Part shown: positions 12,494 to 24,880 of the stretch, piece by piece
How the letters are laid out: each line of letters starts with the position of its first letter
Position numbering within the stretch: position 1 is the first letter of the stretch
Assembly (NCBI RefSeq): GCF_963678635.1
Contig: NW_026971149.1
Location: 64,001 to 128,000 of the forward strand
DNA length: 64,000 nucleotides
DNA from: Symsagittifera roscoffensis
Lineage: Eukaryota > Xenacoelomorpha > Acoela > Convolutidae
Direction of reading: 5' to 3'
The notes under the pieces: model-generated
Told to the model about the DNA's origin: nothing
What the model saw: the letters and a program-made list of their open reading frames with translations, nothing else
Database searches by the model: none
Translations under genes and position numbers: made by a program

Positions 12494-14968
12494 CTAGATG
12501 GTCGCGTGTAGCACAAAAAGCATTTAGGAAGGGGAAGGGGCCCCTTCCGGACAAAAAATTTCTAAAATTAAACGTTTAACAAAACGACCAAATTTGTCGA
12601 GTTCTCAAAAACGTTTCGTTGAATTTTTCTAATTTTTTGCATGCGGCCCTAATTTGACACGGCAATCATATCTTATAAAGGTCACTTTTCGATCCTATCG
12701 GTTTGAAGCCCATTTTACCCAATTTTTCCACTTTTTTGAGTTAACTAAAAAATGATTTTTCGAAGTTTCTCAAATTGGGTTCTTTTTACGGCTTTGGTCA
12801 TGAAAACCATTCTGAACAGGTTCATAGAGTGTGGCTTAGTGAGTTTATTCAATTGGGACAACTTTTTTTGACTTTTTGAAAAAAAATGTTTTTTCCTATT
12901 TCTGACTCAACATTTTGATTTTAAAAATAAAAAATTTTGAAAGTGATTAAAAGTGGTTTTTGATGGTTGATTCGAGCTCCCGATAGTCAATTTAGTGGGT
13001 ATAGAGTATTTGAAGGTAAAAATTGGATAAAAATTGTAGTTTTTTATATTTTTGAATTTTGACCATATATGGTACTAATTAGTGTAAATACTACTACTAA
13101 AATTGTCAAAAAATGGTTTCGTTCTTAAAAAAAACCCGTTGGATTGTTTCAAAAATTGGCATGCGATCCTCATTTGACACGGCATCGATGCTTTTACTGA
13201 TCACTTTTTCATCCTATTTGTTTGAAGACTATTTTTTACATTTTTCCACTTTTTCAAAGTGCTGAAAAAAGAGTTTTTTCGAATTTCCTCGAATTGGGTA
13301 CTTTTTACGGCTTCGATCACCAGAACCATTCTGAGCAGGTTCAAAAATAGTGGCTTAGATTTTTAGTTGATTTTGAACAACTTTTTTTGTTTTTCTGAAA
13401 AATTAACCTTTTTCCCATTTCTGACTCAACTTTTTGATGGAAAAAAACTTAAAAAATTCAGAACGATTAAAAATGGTTTTTGATGGTTGATTCGAGCTTA
13501 GCATAGTCAATTTAGTCGGTATAGAGTATTTAAAAGTCAAAATTGGATAAAATTTGTAGTTTTTGTGATTTTTTTATTTTGACGGTTTATGGTAAAATTG
13601 GTGTATATACTACTTTGTCAATTTCTGGAACAATTGTTTCGTTCTCAAATTGGCTTGAGTGTTTCTGCTGAAATTTTGCATGTAACCTGAATCGACTCTC
13701 GTCATTTACACGTGATATTCATAATGGTTTTTCTCATAAACTTCTTTTCTATAAGTTTGAAGAAAAGTTTTCCATTATCCGTTTTTTTTGTTTCCAAAAA
13801 AGTTATTAACGACATTTCTCAAATTGAGTAAGCGTCTAGTCAATGGTTATGAAAACTATTTTGTACCTAATCATATACTATGATTCCATTGGTAAAACTT
13901 TTTGCCACCTTTTTTTGACAGTATTGAAAAATCTGGTTTTTTTCGGTCTTAATTTTCTGGTAAAAAAATTAAATTTTAATAAATTGCTTTTGAAAATATA
14001 TGAGACATGTTTAAAAAAACAAAACAAAACTTATAAAATGGGCTGTCGATTTTTCGTTTCAGCTTCGCAAAGTCGAGTTGGGTGGGTGAAGAGCCTTAAT
14101 TTAACCAAAATGGTTTGAATTTGTAATTTTTGTTCTTTTTCGGCTGACATACAATTAGAAGAAGGAGTTTTCAAAATCTATCTGAAATTGATCAAAAAAA
14201 GCAGTGTGAAATAACCAGAATCGTTTTTTTCTGTTTGATTTATTTTCATGCTTGAGAAGGGTAGTCACAGTCTTTATTTGATTTATGAGTGATACGAGTC
14301 ATCACAAATGAAAAGGTTATTATTATTTTTTAAAACTTCAAACAAAAATTAGTCTTTACATTTGCAGTGGATAAGGGACTGTGAAAAATAACACAATTGG
14401 TCAAAGATTTTGTCTTAATCAAAAATGGCATACTATCCAAAGCCTTTACTGATGCTCCCTGGGACCCTTGTGGTCCCACTTAGGGAGCATCATTGACCTC
14501 CAACAAAGAGAACAAATTTAGACGACAGTCACAAAATTGTCTTGCAATCTTTAGGTGTTTTTCGGTATTTTTTGAACTCGAATAAAGTAATACGTTCATT
14601 TTTAAAAAGACGGCAAAAATAAATCAAATCAGTATTTTGAAAATTGAGACGCCATCTGAATGGGAAACGCATGTGGTCCCGTTGTGGCACACATGGGCGA
14701 CACAAAAAAGTCGTCACAGTCGGACATGTCAGTTTTAAATTAACACAATAGTTATGTTCTATTTATTGGAACAGTCTTGGGGAGTTCAGTTAGAAAAAAA
14801 ATAAGCATTGCCATTGCGCTCGAAGGGCGGAATGTGAGTGTGAAAGCTTCACGTAAGAGGTTCTTCAAAAGTAACTGACCTTAGATGGGGTAAAGGTGAA
14901 AGAAAATTTTTTTCTCGGAAGCAAGATAGATTAGTCACGGAGGGCGGGTGGGACGCAGACCTGACCGG
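12494..14968 (+). repeat. Family A repeat unit 5 (2475 bp)
   Basis: It follows a B tail (GTACCTGATTGTG) directly, with the change at CTAGATGG. The head loop is AAGGGG. The nested hairpin is at 14451-14491. The 3' part from about 14520 is more diverged than in its neighbours, with GCGCTCGAAGGGCGG as its second hairpin, and the tail reads AAGCAAGATAGATTAGTC where other A units have AAGCAAGATTAGTC. No gene is seen. Confidence 0.87.
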
Positions 14969-17445
14969 CTAGATGGTCGCGTGTAGCACAAAAAGCAATT
15001 AGGAAGGGGTAGGGGCCCCTTCCGGGCAAAAAATTTCTAAAATTATACATTTACCAAAATGACCATATTTGTCGAGTTCTCAAAAACGTTTCGTTGAATT
15101 TTGCTAATTTTTTGCATGCGGCCCTAATTTGACACGGCAATCATATCTTATAAAGGTCACTTTTCGATCCTATCGGTTTGAAGCCCATTTTACCCAATTT
15201 TTCCACTTTTTTGAGTTAACTAAAAGGTGATTTTTCGAAGTTTCTCAAATTGGGTACTTTTTACGGTTTTGATCATGAAAACCATTCTGAACAGGTTCAT
15301 AGAGTGTGGCTTAGTGAGTTTATTCAATTGGGACAACTTTTTTTGACTTTTTGAAAAAAATTGTTTTTTCCTATTTCTGACTCAACATTTTGATTTAAAA
15401 AATAAAAAATTTTGAAAGTAATTAAAAGTGGTTTTTGATGGTTGATTCGAGCTCCCGATAGTCAATTTAGTGGGTATAGAGTATTTGAAGGTCAAAATCG
15501 GATAAAAATTGTAGTTTTTTGTATTTTTGAATTTTGACCATATATGGTACTAATAAGTGTAAATACTACTACTAAAATTGTCAAAAAATGGTTTCGTTCT
15601 TAAAAAAAACCCGATGGATTGTTTCAAAAATTGGCATGCGATCCTCATTTGACACGGCATCGATGCTTTTACTGATCACTTTTTCATCCTATTTGTTTGA
15701 AGACTATTTTTTACATTTTTCCACTTTTTCAAAGTGCTGAAAAAAGAGTTTTTTCGAATTTCCTCGAATTGGGTACGTTTTACGGCTTCGGTCACCAGAA
15801 CCATTCTGAGCAGGTTCAAAAACAGTGGCTTAGATTTTTATTTGATTTTGAACAACTTTTTTTGTTTTTCTGAAAAAAAAACCTTTTTCCCATTTCTGAC
15901 TCAACTTTTTGATAGAAAAAAACTTGAAAAATTCAGAACGATTAAAAATGGTTTTTGATGGTTGATTCGAGCTTAGCATAGTTGATTTAGTCGGTATAGA
16001 GTATTTAAAAGTCAAAATTGGATAAAATTTGTAGTTTTTGCGATTTTTTTATTTTGACGATTTATGGTAAAATTGGTGTATATACTACTTTGTCATTTTC
16101 TGGAACAATTGTTTCGTTCTCAAAATTGCTTGAGTGCTTCTGCTGAAATTTTGCATGTGGCCTGAATCTACTCTCCTAATTTACACGTGATATTAGTAAT
16201 GGTTTTTCTCATAAAATTCTTTTCTATAAGTTTGAAGAAAACTTTTCCATTATCCGTTTTTTATGTTTCAAAAAAAAATATTAACGACATTACTCAAATT
16301 GAGTAAGCGTCTAGTCAATGGTAATGAAAACTATTTTGAACTTAATCATATACTATGATTCCATTGGTAAAACTACTTGCCACTTTATTTTTTGACAGTA
16401 TTTAAAAATCTGTTTTTTTTTCGGACTTACTTTTCTGGTAAAAAATGAAACTTTAATAAATTGCTTTTGAAAATATATGACACATGTTTTGAAAAAATAA
16501 AACGAAACTTATAAAATGGGCTGTCGATTGTTCGTTTCAGCTTCGCAATTTCCAGTTTGGTGGGTGAAGAGCCTTAATTTAACCAAAATGGTTTCAGTTT
16601 GTAATTTTTGTTCTTTTTCGGCAGACATACAATTTGAAGAAAGAGTTTTCAAAATCTATCTGAAATTTAACAAAAAAAGCAGTCTGAAATAACCAGAATC
16701 TTTTTTTCTTTTTGATGTATTTCCATGCTTGAGAAGGTTAGTCAGAGTCTTCCATTGATTTATGAGTGATACGAGTCATCACAAATGAAAAGGTTATTAT
16801 TATTTTTTAAAACTTCAAACAAAAATTAGTCTTTACATTTGCAGTGGATAAGGGACTGCAAAAAAACACAATTGGCCAAAGATTTTATCATAATCAAAAA
16901 TGGCATACTATCCAAAGCCTTTACTGATGCTCCCTGGGACCCTTGTGGTCCCACTTAGGGAGCATCATTGACCTCCAACAAAGAGAACAGATATAGACGA
17001 CAGTCACAATAATGTCTTGCTATCTTTAAGTGTTTTTCGGTATTTTTTTTAAAATTCGAATGAAGTAATTAGTTTATTTTGCGAAAAATGGCAAAAAAAA
17101 ATCAAATCAGTATTTTCAAAATTGAGACAGTATCTGAATGGGAATCTCATGTGGACCTGTTGTTGGAACACCAGTGACGTGAAAAAAGTCGGAGTCGCAG
17201 CTGGACACGGCAGATTTCAGATAAAACCATAGTAATGTTTTATGTGAACTGTTCGGAGAAGAAGTTCAGTGAGAAGAAAAAATGGGCTTCACCATTGCGC
17301 CCGTAGGGGGCAAAGTGAATGCGAACGTTTCAAGTAGGACTTTTTTCAAGAGTAACTGACCTGGGATGGGGTAAAGGTGAAACAAATGATATTTCTCGGA
17401 AGCAAGATTAGTCACGGAGGGCGGGTGGGACGCACACCTGACCGG
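14969..17445 (+). repeat. Family A repeat unit 6 (2477 bp)
   Basis: The head loop is TAGGGG. The nested hairpin is at 16926-16966. The second-hairpin region reads GCGCCCGTAGGGGGC. This unit and the next four form a homogeneous block with very similar bodies and constant length (2476-2482 bp), which suggests recent local amplification. Confidence 0.88.
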
Positions 17446-19922
17446 CTAGATGGTCGCGTGTAGCACAAAAAGCATTTAGGAAGGGGTAGGGGCCCCTTCC
17501 GGGCAAAAAATTTCTAAAATTATACATTTACCAAAACGACCAAATTTGTCGAGTTCTCAAAAACGTTTCGTTGAATTTTTCTAATTTTTTGCATGCGGCC
17601 CTAATTTGACACGGCAATGATATCTTATAAAGGTCACTTTTTGATCCTATCGGTTTGAAGCCCATTTTACCCGATTTTTCCACTTTTTTGAGTTAACTAA
17701 AAGGTGATTTTTCGAAATTTCTCAAATTGGGTACTTTTTACGGCTTTGGTCATGAAAACCATTCTGAACAGGTTCATAGAGTGTGGCTTAGTGAGTTTAT
17801 TCAATTGGGACAACTTTTCTTGACTTTTTGAAAAAAATTGTTTTTTCCTATTTCTGACTCAACATTTTGATTTAAAAAATAAAAAAAATTTGAAAGTGAT
17901 TAAAAATGGTTTTTGATGGTTGATTCGAGCTCCCGATAGTCAATTTAGTGGGTATAGAGTATTTGAAGGTCAAAATTGGATAAAAATTGTAGTTTTTGGT
18001 AGTTTTGAATTTTGACCATATATAGTACTAATTAGTGTAAATACTACTACTAAAATTGTCAAAAAATGGTTTCGTTCTTAAAAAAAACCCGATAGATTGT
18101 TTCAAAAATTGAAATGCAATCCAGATTTGACACGGCATCGATGCTTTTACTGATCACTTTTTCATCCTATTTGTTTGAAGACCATTTTTCCATTTTTCCA
18201 CTTTTTCAAAGTGCTGAAAAAAGTGCTTTTTCGAATTTTCTCGAACTGGGTACTTTTTACGCCTCCGGTCATCAGAACCATTCTGAGCAGGTTCAAAAAA
18301 GGTGGTTTAGATTTTTAGTTGATTTTGAACAACTTTTTTTGTTTTCTGAAAAAAAAAAGATTTTTCCCATTTTTGACTCAACTTTTTGATGGGAAAAAAT
18401 TTAAAAATTTCAAAACGATTGAAAATGGTTTTTGATGGTTGATTCGAGCTTACCATAGTCAATTTGGTCGGTGTAGAGTATTTGAATGTCAAAATTGGAT
18501 AAAAATTGTACTTTTTGCGATTTTTTTTATTTTGACGATTTATGGTAAAATTGGTGTATATACTACTTTGTCAATTTCTGGAACAATTGTTTCGTTCTCA
18601 AAATTGCTTGAGTGCTTCTGCTGAAATTTTGCATGTGGCCTGAATCTACTCCCGTAATTTACACGTGATATTAGTAATTGTTTTTCTCATAAAATTCTTT
18701 TCTATAAGTTTGAAGAAAACTTTTCCATGATCCGTTTTTTATGTTTCCAAAAAAGTTATTAACGACATTTCTCAAATTGAGTAAGCGTCTAGTCAATGGT
18801 AATGAAAACTATTTTGAACTTAATCATATACTATGATTCCATTGGTAAAACTACTTGCCACCTTATTTTTTGACAGTATTTAAAAATCTGTTTTTTTTCG
18901 GACTTATTTTTCTGGTAAAAAATGAAACTTTAATGAATTGCTTTTGAAAATATATGACACATGTTTTGAAAAAATAAAACGAAACTTATAAAATGGGCTG
19001 TCGATTGTTCGTTTCAGCTTCGCAATTTCGAGTTTGGTGGGTGAAGAGCCTTAATTTAACCAAAATGGTTTCAGTTTGTAATTTTTGTCCTTTTTCGGCA
19101 GACATACAATTTGAAGAAAGAGTTTTCAAAATCTATCTGAAATTTAACAAAAAAAGCAGTCTGAAATAACCAGAATAGTTTTTTCTTTTTGATGTATTTC
19201 CATGCTTGAGAAGGTTAGTCTGAGTCTTCCATTGATTTATGAGTGATACGAGTCATCACAAATGAAAAGGTTATTATTATTTTTTAAAACTTCAAACAAA
19301 AATTAATCTTTACATTTGCAGTGGATAAGGGACTGTGAAAAAAAACACAATTGGCCAAAGATATTGTCTCAATCAAAAATGGCATACTATCCAAAGCCTT
19401 TACTGATGCTCCCTGGGACCCTTGTGGTCCCACATAGGGAGCATCATTGACCTCCAACAAAGAGAACAGATATAGACGACAGTCACAATAATGCCTTGCT
19501 ATCTTTAAGTGTTTTTCGGTATTTTTTTTTAAATTCTAATGAAGTAATTAGTTTATTTTGCGAAAAACGGCAAAAAAAATCAAATCAGTTTTTCAAAATT
19601 GAAACAGTATCTGAATGGGAATCTCATGTGGTCCTGTTGTTGGAACACCAGTGAAGTGAAAAAAGTCGGAGTCGCAGCTGGACACGGCAAATTTCAGATA
19701 AAACCATAGTAATGTTTATGTGAACTGTTAATAGAAGAAGTTCAGTGAGAAGAAAAAAATCGGCTTCACCATTGCGCCCGTAGGGGGCAAAGTGAATGCG
19801 AACGTTTCAAGTAGGACTTTTTTCAAGAGTAACTGACCTGAGATGGGGTAAAGGTGAAACAAATGATATTTCTCGGAAGCAAGATTAGTCACGGAGGGCG
19901 GGTGGGACGCAGACCTGACCGG
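17446..19922 (+). repeat. Family A repeat unit 7 (2477 bp)
   Basis: Standard A plan, with the nested hairpin at 19405-19445 (CATA in place of CTTA on the 3' side). The second monomer near 18114 reads AATGCAATCC where others have GCATGCGATCC, so GCATGC is lost there. No gene is seen. Confidence 0.88.
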
Positions 19923-22404
19923 CTAGATGGTCGCGTGTAGCACAAAAAGCAATTAGGAAGGGGTAGGGGCCCCTTCCGGGCAAAAAATTTCTAAAATTAT
20001 ACATTTACCAAAATGACCATATTTGTCGAGTTCTCAAAAACGTTTCGTTGAATTTTTCTAATTTTTTGCATGCGGCCCTAATTTGACACGGCAATCATAT
20101 CTTATGAAGGTCACTTTTCGATCCTATCGGTTTGAAGCCCATTTTACCCGATTTTTCCACTTTTTTGAGTTAACTAAAAGGTGATTTTTCGAAGTTTCTC
20201 AAATTGGGTACTTTTTACGGCTTTGGTCATGAAAACCATTCTGAACAGGTTCATAGAGTGTGGCTTAGTGAGTTTATTCAATTGGGACAACTTTTTTTGA
20301 CTTTTTGAAAAAAATTGTTTTTTCCTATTTCTGACTCAACATTTTGATATAAAAAATAAAAAATTTTGAAAGTGATTAAAAGTGGTTTTTGATGGTTGAT
20401 TCGAGCTCCCGATAGTCAATTTAGTGGGTATAGAGTATTTGAAGGTCAAAATTGGATAAAAATTGTAGTTTTTTGTATTTTTGAATTTTGACCATATATG
20501 GTACTATTTAGTGTAAATACTACTACTAAAATAGTCAAAAAATGGTTTCGTTCTTAAAAAAAACCCGATGGATTGTTTCAAAAATTGGCATGCGATCCTC
20601 ATTTGACACGGCATCGATGCTTTTACTGATCACTTTTTCATCCTATTTGTTTGAAGACTATTTTTTACATTTTTCCACTTTTTCAAAGTGCTGAAAAAAG
20701 AGTTTTTTCGAATTTCCTCGAATTGGGTACTTTTTACGGCTTCGGTCACCAGAACCATTCTGAGCAGGTTCAAAAATAGTGGCTTAGATTTTTAGTTAAT
20801 TTTGAACAACTTTTTTTGTTTTTCTGAAAAAAAAACCTTTTTCCCATTTCTGACTCAACTTTTTGATGGAAAAAAACTTAAAAAATTCAGAACGATTAAA
20901 AATGGTTTTTGATGGTTGATTCGAGCTTAGCATAGTCAATTTAGTCGGTATAGAGTACTTAAAAGTCAAAATTGGATAAAATTTGTAGTTTTTGCGATCT
21001 TTTTATTTTGACGATTTATGGTAAAATTGGTGTATATACTACTTTGTCAATTTCTGGAACAATTGTTTCGATCTCAAAATTGCTTGAGTGCTTCTGCTGA
21101 AATTTTGCATGTGGCCTGAATCTACTCTCGTAATTTACCCGTGATATTAGTAATGGTTTTTCTCATAAAATTCTTTTCTATAAGTTTGAAGAAAACTTTT
21201 CCATTATCCGTTTTTTATGTATCCAAAAAAGTTATGAACGACATTTCTCAAATTGAGTAAGCGTCTAGTCAATGGTAATGAAAACTATTTTGAACTTAAT
21301 CGTATACTATGATTCCATTGGTAAAACTACTTGCCACCTTATTTTTTGACAGTATTTAAAAATCTGTTTTTTTTCGGACTTACTTTTCTGGTAAAAAATG
21401 AAATTTTAATAAATTGCTTTTGAAAATATATGACACTTGTTTTGAAAAAATAAAACGAAACTTATAAAATGGGCTGTCGATTGTTCGTTTTAGCTTCGCA
21501 TTTTCGAGTTTGGTGGGTGAAGAGCCTTAATTTAACCAAAATGGTTTCAGTTTGTAATTTTTGTTCTCTTTCGGCAGACATACAATTTGAAGAAAGAGTT
21601 TTCAAAATCTATCTGAAATTTAACAAAAAAAGCAGTCTGAAACAACCAGAATCGTTTTTTGCTTTTTGATGTATTTCCATGCTTGAGAAGGTTATTCAGA
21701 GTCTTCCATTGATTTATGAGTGATACGAGTCATCACAAATTAAAAGATTATTATTATTTTTTAAAACTTCAAACAAAAATTAGTCTTTACATTTGCAGTG
21801 GATAAGGGACTGTGAAAAAAACACAATTGGCCAAAGATTTTGTCTTAATCAAAAATGGCATACTATCCAAAGCCTTTACTGATGCTCCCTGGGACCCTTG
21901 TGGTCCCACTTAGGGAGCATCATTGACCTCCAACAAAGAGAACAGATATAGACGACAGTCACAATAATGTCTTGCTATCTTTAAGTGTTTTTCGGTATTT
22001 TTTTTTTAAAATTCGAATGAAGTAATTAGTTTATTTTGCGAAAAACGGCAAAAAAAAATCAAATCAGTATTTTCAAAATTCAGACAGTATCTGAATGGGA
22101 ATCTCATGTGGTCCTGTTGTTGGTGGTACTGAATCTCGTGAAAAAAGTCGGAGTCGCAGCTGGACACGGCAAATTTCAGATAAAACCATAGTAATGTTTT
22201 ATGTGAACTGTTCGGAGAAGAAGTTCAGTGAGAAGAAAAAATCGGCTTCACCACTGCGCCCGTAGGGGGCAAAGTGAATGCGAACGTTTCAAGTAGGACT
22301 TTTTTCAAGAGTAACTGACCTGAGATGGGGTAAAGGTGAAACAAATGATATTTCTCGGAAGCAAGATTAGTCACGGAGGGCGGGTGGGACGCAGACCTGA
22401 CCGG
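19923..22404 (+). repeat. Family A repeat unit 8 (2482 bp)
   Basis: Standard A plan, with head loop TAGGGG and the nested hairpin at 21881-21921. Near 22121 the usual TTGGAACACCAGTGACGTG is replaced by TTGGTGGTACTGAATCTCGTG, a short local change not seen in the neighbouring units. Confidence 0.88.
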
Positions 22405-24880
22405 CTAGATGGTCGCGTGTAGCACAAAAAGCATTTAGGAAGGGGGAGGGGCCCCTTCCGGGCAAAAAATTTCTAAAATTAAACGTTTAACAAAACGACC
22501 AAATTTGTCGAGTTCTCAAAAACGTTTCGTTGAATTTTTCCAATTTTTTGCATGCGGCCCTAATTTGACACGGCAATCATATCTTATAAAGGTCACTTTT
22601 CGATCCTATCGGTTTGAAGCCCATTTTACCCGATTTTTCCACTTTTTTGAGTTAACTAAAAGGTGATTTTTCGAAGTTTCTCAAATTGGGTACTTTTTAC
22701 GGCTCTGGTCATGAAAACCATTCTGAACAGGTTCATTGAGTGTGGCTTAGTGAGTTTATTCAATTGGGACAACTTTTTTTGACTTTTTGAAAAAAATTGT
22801 TTTTTCCTATTTCTGACTCAACATTTTGATTTAAAAAATAAAAAAATTTGAAAGTGATTAAAAGTGGTTTTTGATGGTTGATTCGAGCTCCCGATAGTCA
22901 ATTTAGTGGGTGTAGAGTATTTGAAGGTCAAAATTGGATAAAAATTGTAGTTTTTTGTATTTTTGAATTTTGACCATATATGGTACTATTTAGTGTAAAT
23001 ACTACTACTAAAATAGTCAAAAAATGGTTTCGTTCTTAAAAAAAACCCGATGGATTGTTTCAAAAGTTGGCATGCGATCCTGATTTGATACAGCATTGAT
23101 GCTTTTACTGATCACTTTTTCATCCTATTTGTTTAAAGACTATTTTTTACATTTTTCCACTTTTTCAAAGTGCTGAAAAAAGAATTTTTTCGAATTTTCT
23201 CGAATTGGGTACTTTTTACGGCTTCGGTCACCAGAACCATTCTGAGCAGGTTCAAAAATAGTGGCTTAGATTTTTAGTTGATTTTGAACAACTTTTTTTG
23301 TTTTTCTGAAAAAATAACCTTTTTCCCATTTCTGACTCAACTTTTTGATGAAAAAAAACTTAAAAAATTCAGAACGATTAAAAATGGTTTTTGATGGTTG
23401 ATTCGAGCTTAGCATAGTCAATTTAGTCGGTATAGAGTATTTAAAAGTCAAAATTGGATAAAATTTGTAGTTTTTGTGATTTTTTTATTTTGACGGTTTA
23501 TGGTAAAATTGGTGTATATACTACTTTGTCAATTTCTGGAACAATTGTTTCGTTCTCAAAATTGCTTGAGTGCTTCTGCTGAAATTTTGCATGTGGCCTG
23601 AATCTACTCTCGTAATTTACACGTGATATTAGTAATGGTTTTTCTCATAAAATTCTTTTCTATAAGTTTGAAGAAAACTTTTCCATTATCCGTTTTTTAT
23701 GTTTCCAAAAAAGTTATTAACGACATTTCTCAAATTGAGTAAGCGTCTAGTCAATGGTAATGAAAACTATTTTGAACTTAATCATATACTATGATTCCAT
23801 TGGTAAAACTACTTGCCACCTTATTTTTTGACAGTATTTAAAAATCTGTTTTTTTTCGGACTTACTTTTCTGGTAAAAATTGAAACTTTAATAAATTGCT
23901 TTTGAAAATATATGACACATGTTTTGAAAAAATAAACGAAACTTATAAAATGGGCTGTCGATTGTTCGTTTCAACTTCGCAATTTCGAGTTTGGTGGGTG
24001 AAGAGCCTTAATTTAACCAAAATGGTTTCAGTTTGTAATTTTTGTTCTTTTTCGGCAGACATACAATTTGAAGAAAGAGTTTTCAAAATCTATCTGAAAT
24101 TTAACAAAAAAAGCAGTCTGAAATAACCAGAATCTTTTTTCTTTTTGATGTATTCCCATGCTTGAGAAGGTAAGTCAGAGTCTTCTATTGATTTATGAGT
24201 GATACGAGTCATCACCAATGAAAAGGTTATTATTATTTTTTAAAACTTCAAACAAAAATTAGTCTTTACATTTGCAGTGGATAAGGGACTGTGAAAAAAA
24301 AACACAATTGGCCAAAGATTTTGTCTTAATCAAAAATGGCTTACTATCCAAAGCCTTTACTGATGCTCCCTGGGACCCTTGTGGTCCCACTTAGGGAGCA
24401 TCATTGACCTCCAACAAAGAGAACAGATATAGACGACAGTCACAATAATGTCTTGCTATCTTTAAGTGTTTTTCGGTATTTTTTTAAAATTCGAATGAAG
24501 TAATTAGTTTATTTTGCAAAAAACGGCAAAAAAAATCAAATCAGTATTTTCAAAATTGAGACAGTATCTGAATGGGAGTCTCATGTGGTCCTGTTGTTGG
24601 AACACCAGTGACGTGAAAAAAGCCGGAGTCGCAGCTGGACACGGCAAATTTCAGATAAAACCATAGTAATGTTTTATGTGAACTGTTCGGAGAAGAAGTT
24701 CAGTGAGAAGAAAAAATGGGCTTCACCATTGCGCCCGTAGGGGGAAAAGTGAATGCGAACGTTTCAAGTAGGACTTTTTTCAAGAGTAACTGACCTGAGA
24801 CGGGGTAAAGGTGAAACAAATGATATTTCTCGGAAGCAAGATTAGTCACGGAGGGCGGGTGGGACGCAGACCTGAAAGAT
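22405..24880 (+). repeat. Family A repeat unit 9 (2476 bp)
   Basis: Standard A plan. The head hairpin has loop GAGGGG, the third loop variant with unchanged arms. The nested hairpin is at 24362-24402. The unit ends in GACCTGAAAGAT in place of GACCTGACCGG, and the next head is a different A subtype. Confidence 0.88.

Noticed and set aside
1218-23451. A 61-codon - strand frame (MTFKYSIPTKLTM...) in A units
   Set aside because: It reads through AT-rich body sequence, is full of Lys/Phe/Asn from A and T runs, and recurs only with the unit.
1864-24126. A ~60-75 codon frame (MGCRLFVSASQ...) in A units
   Set aside because: Open in several copies but starting at different points and absent in others; best explained as a chance frame in a tandem repeat.
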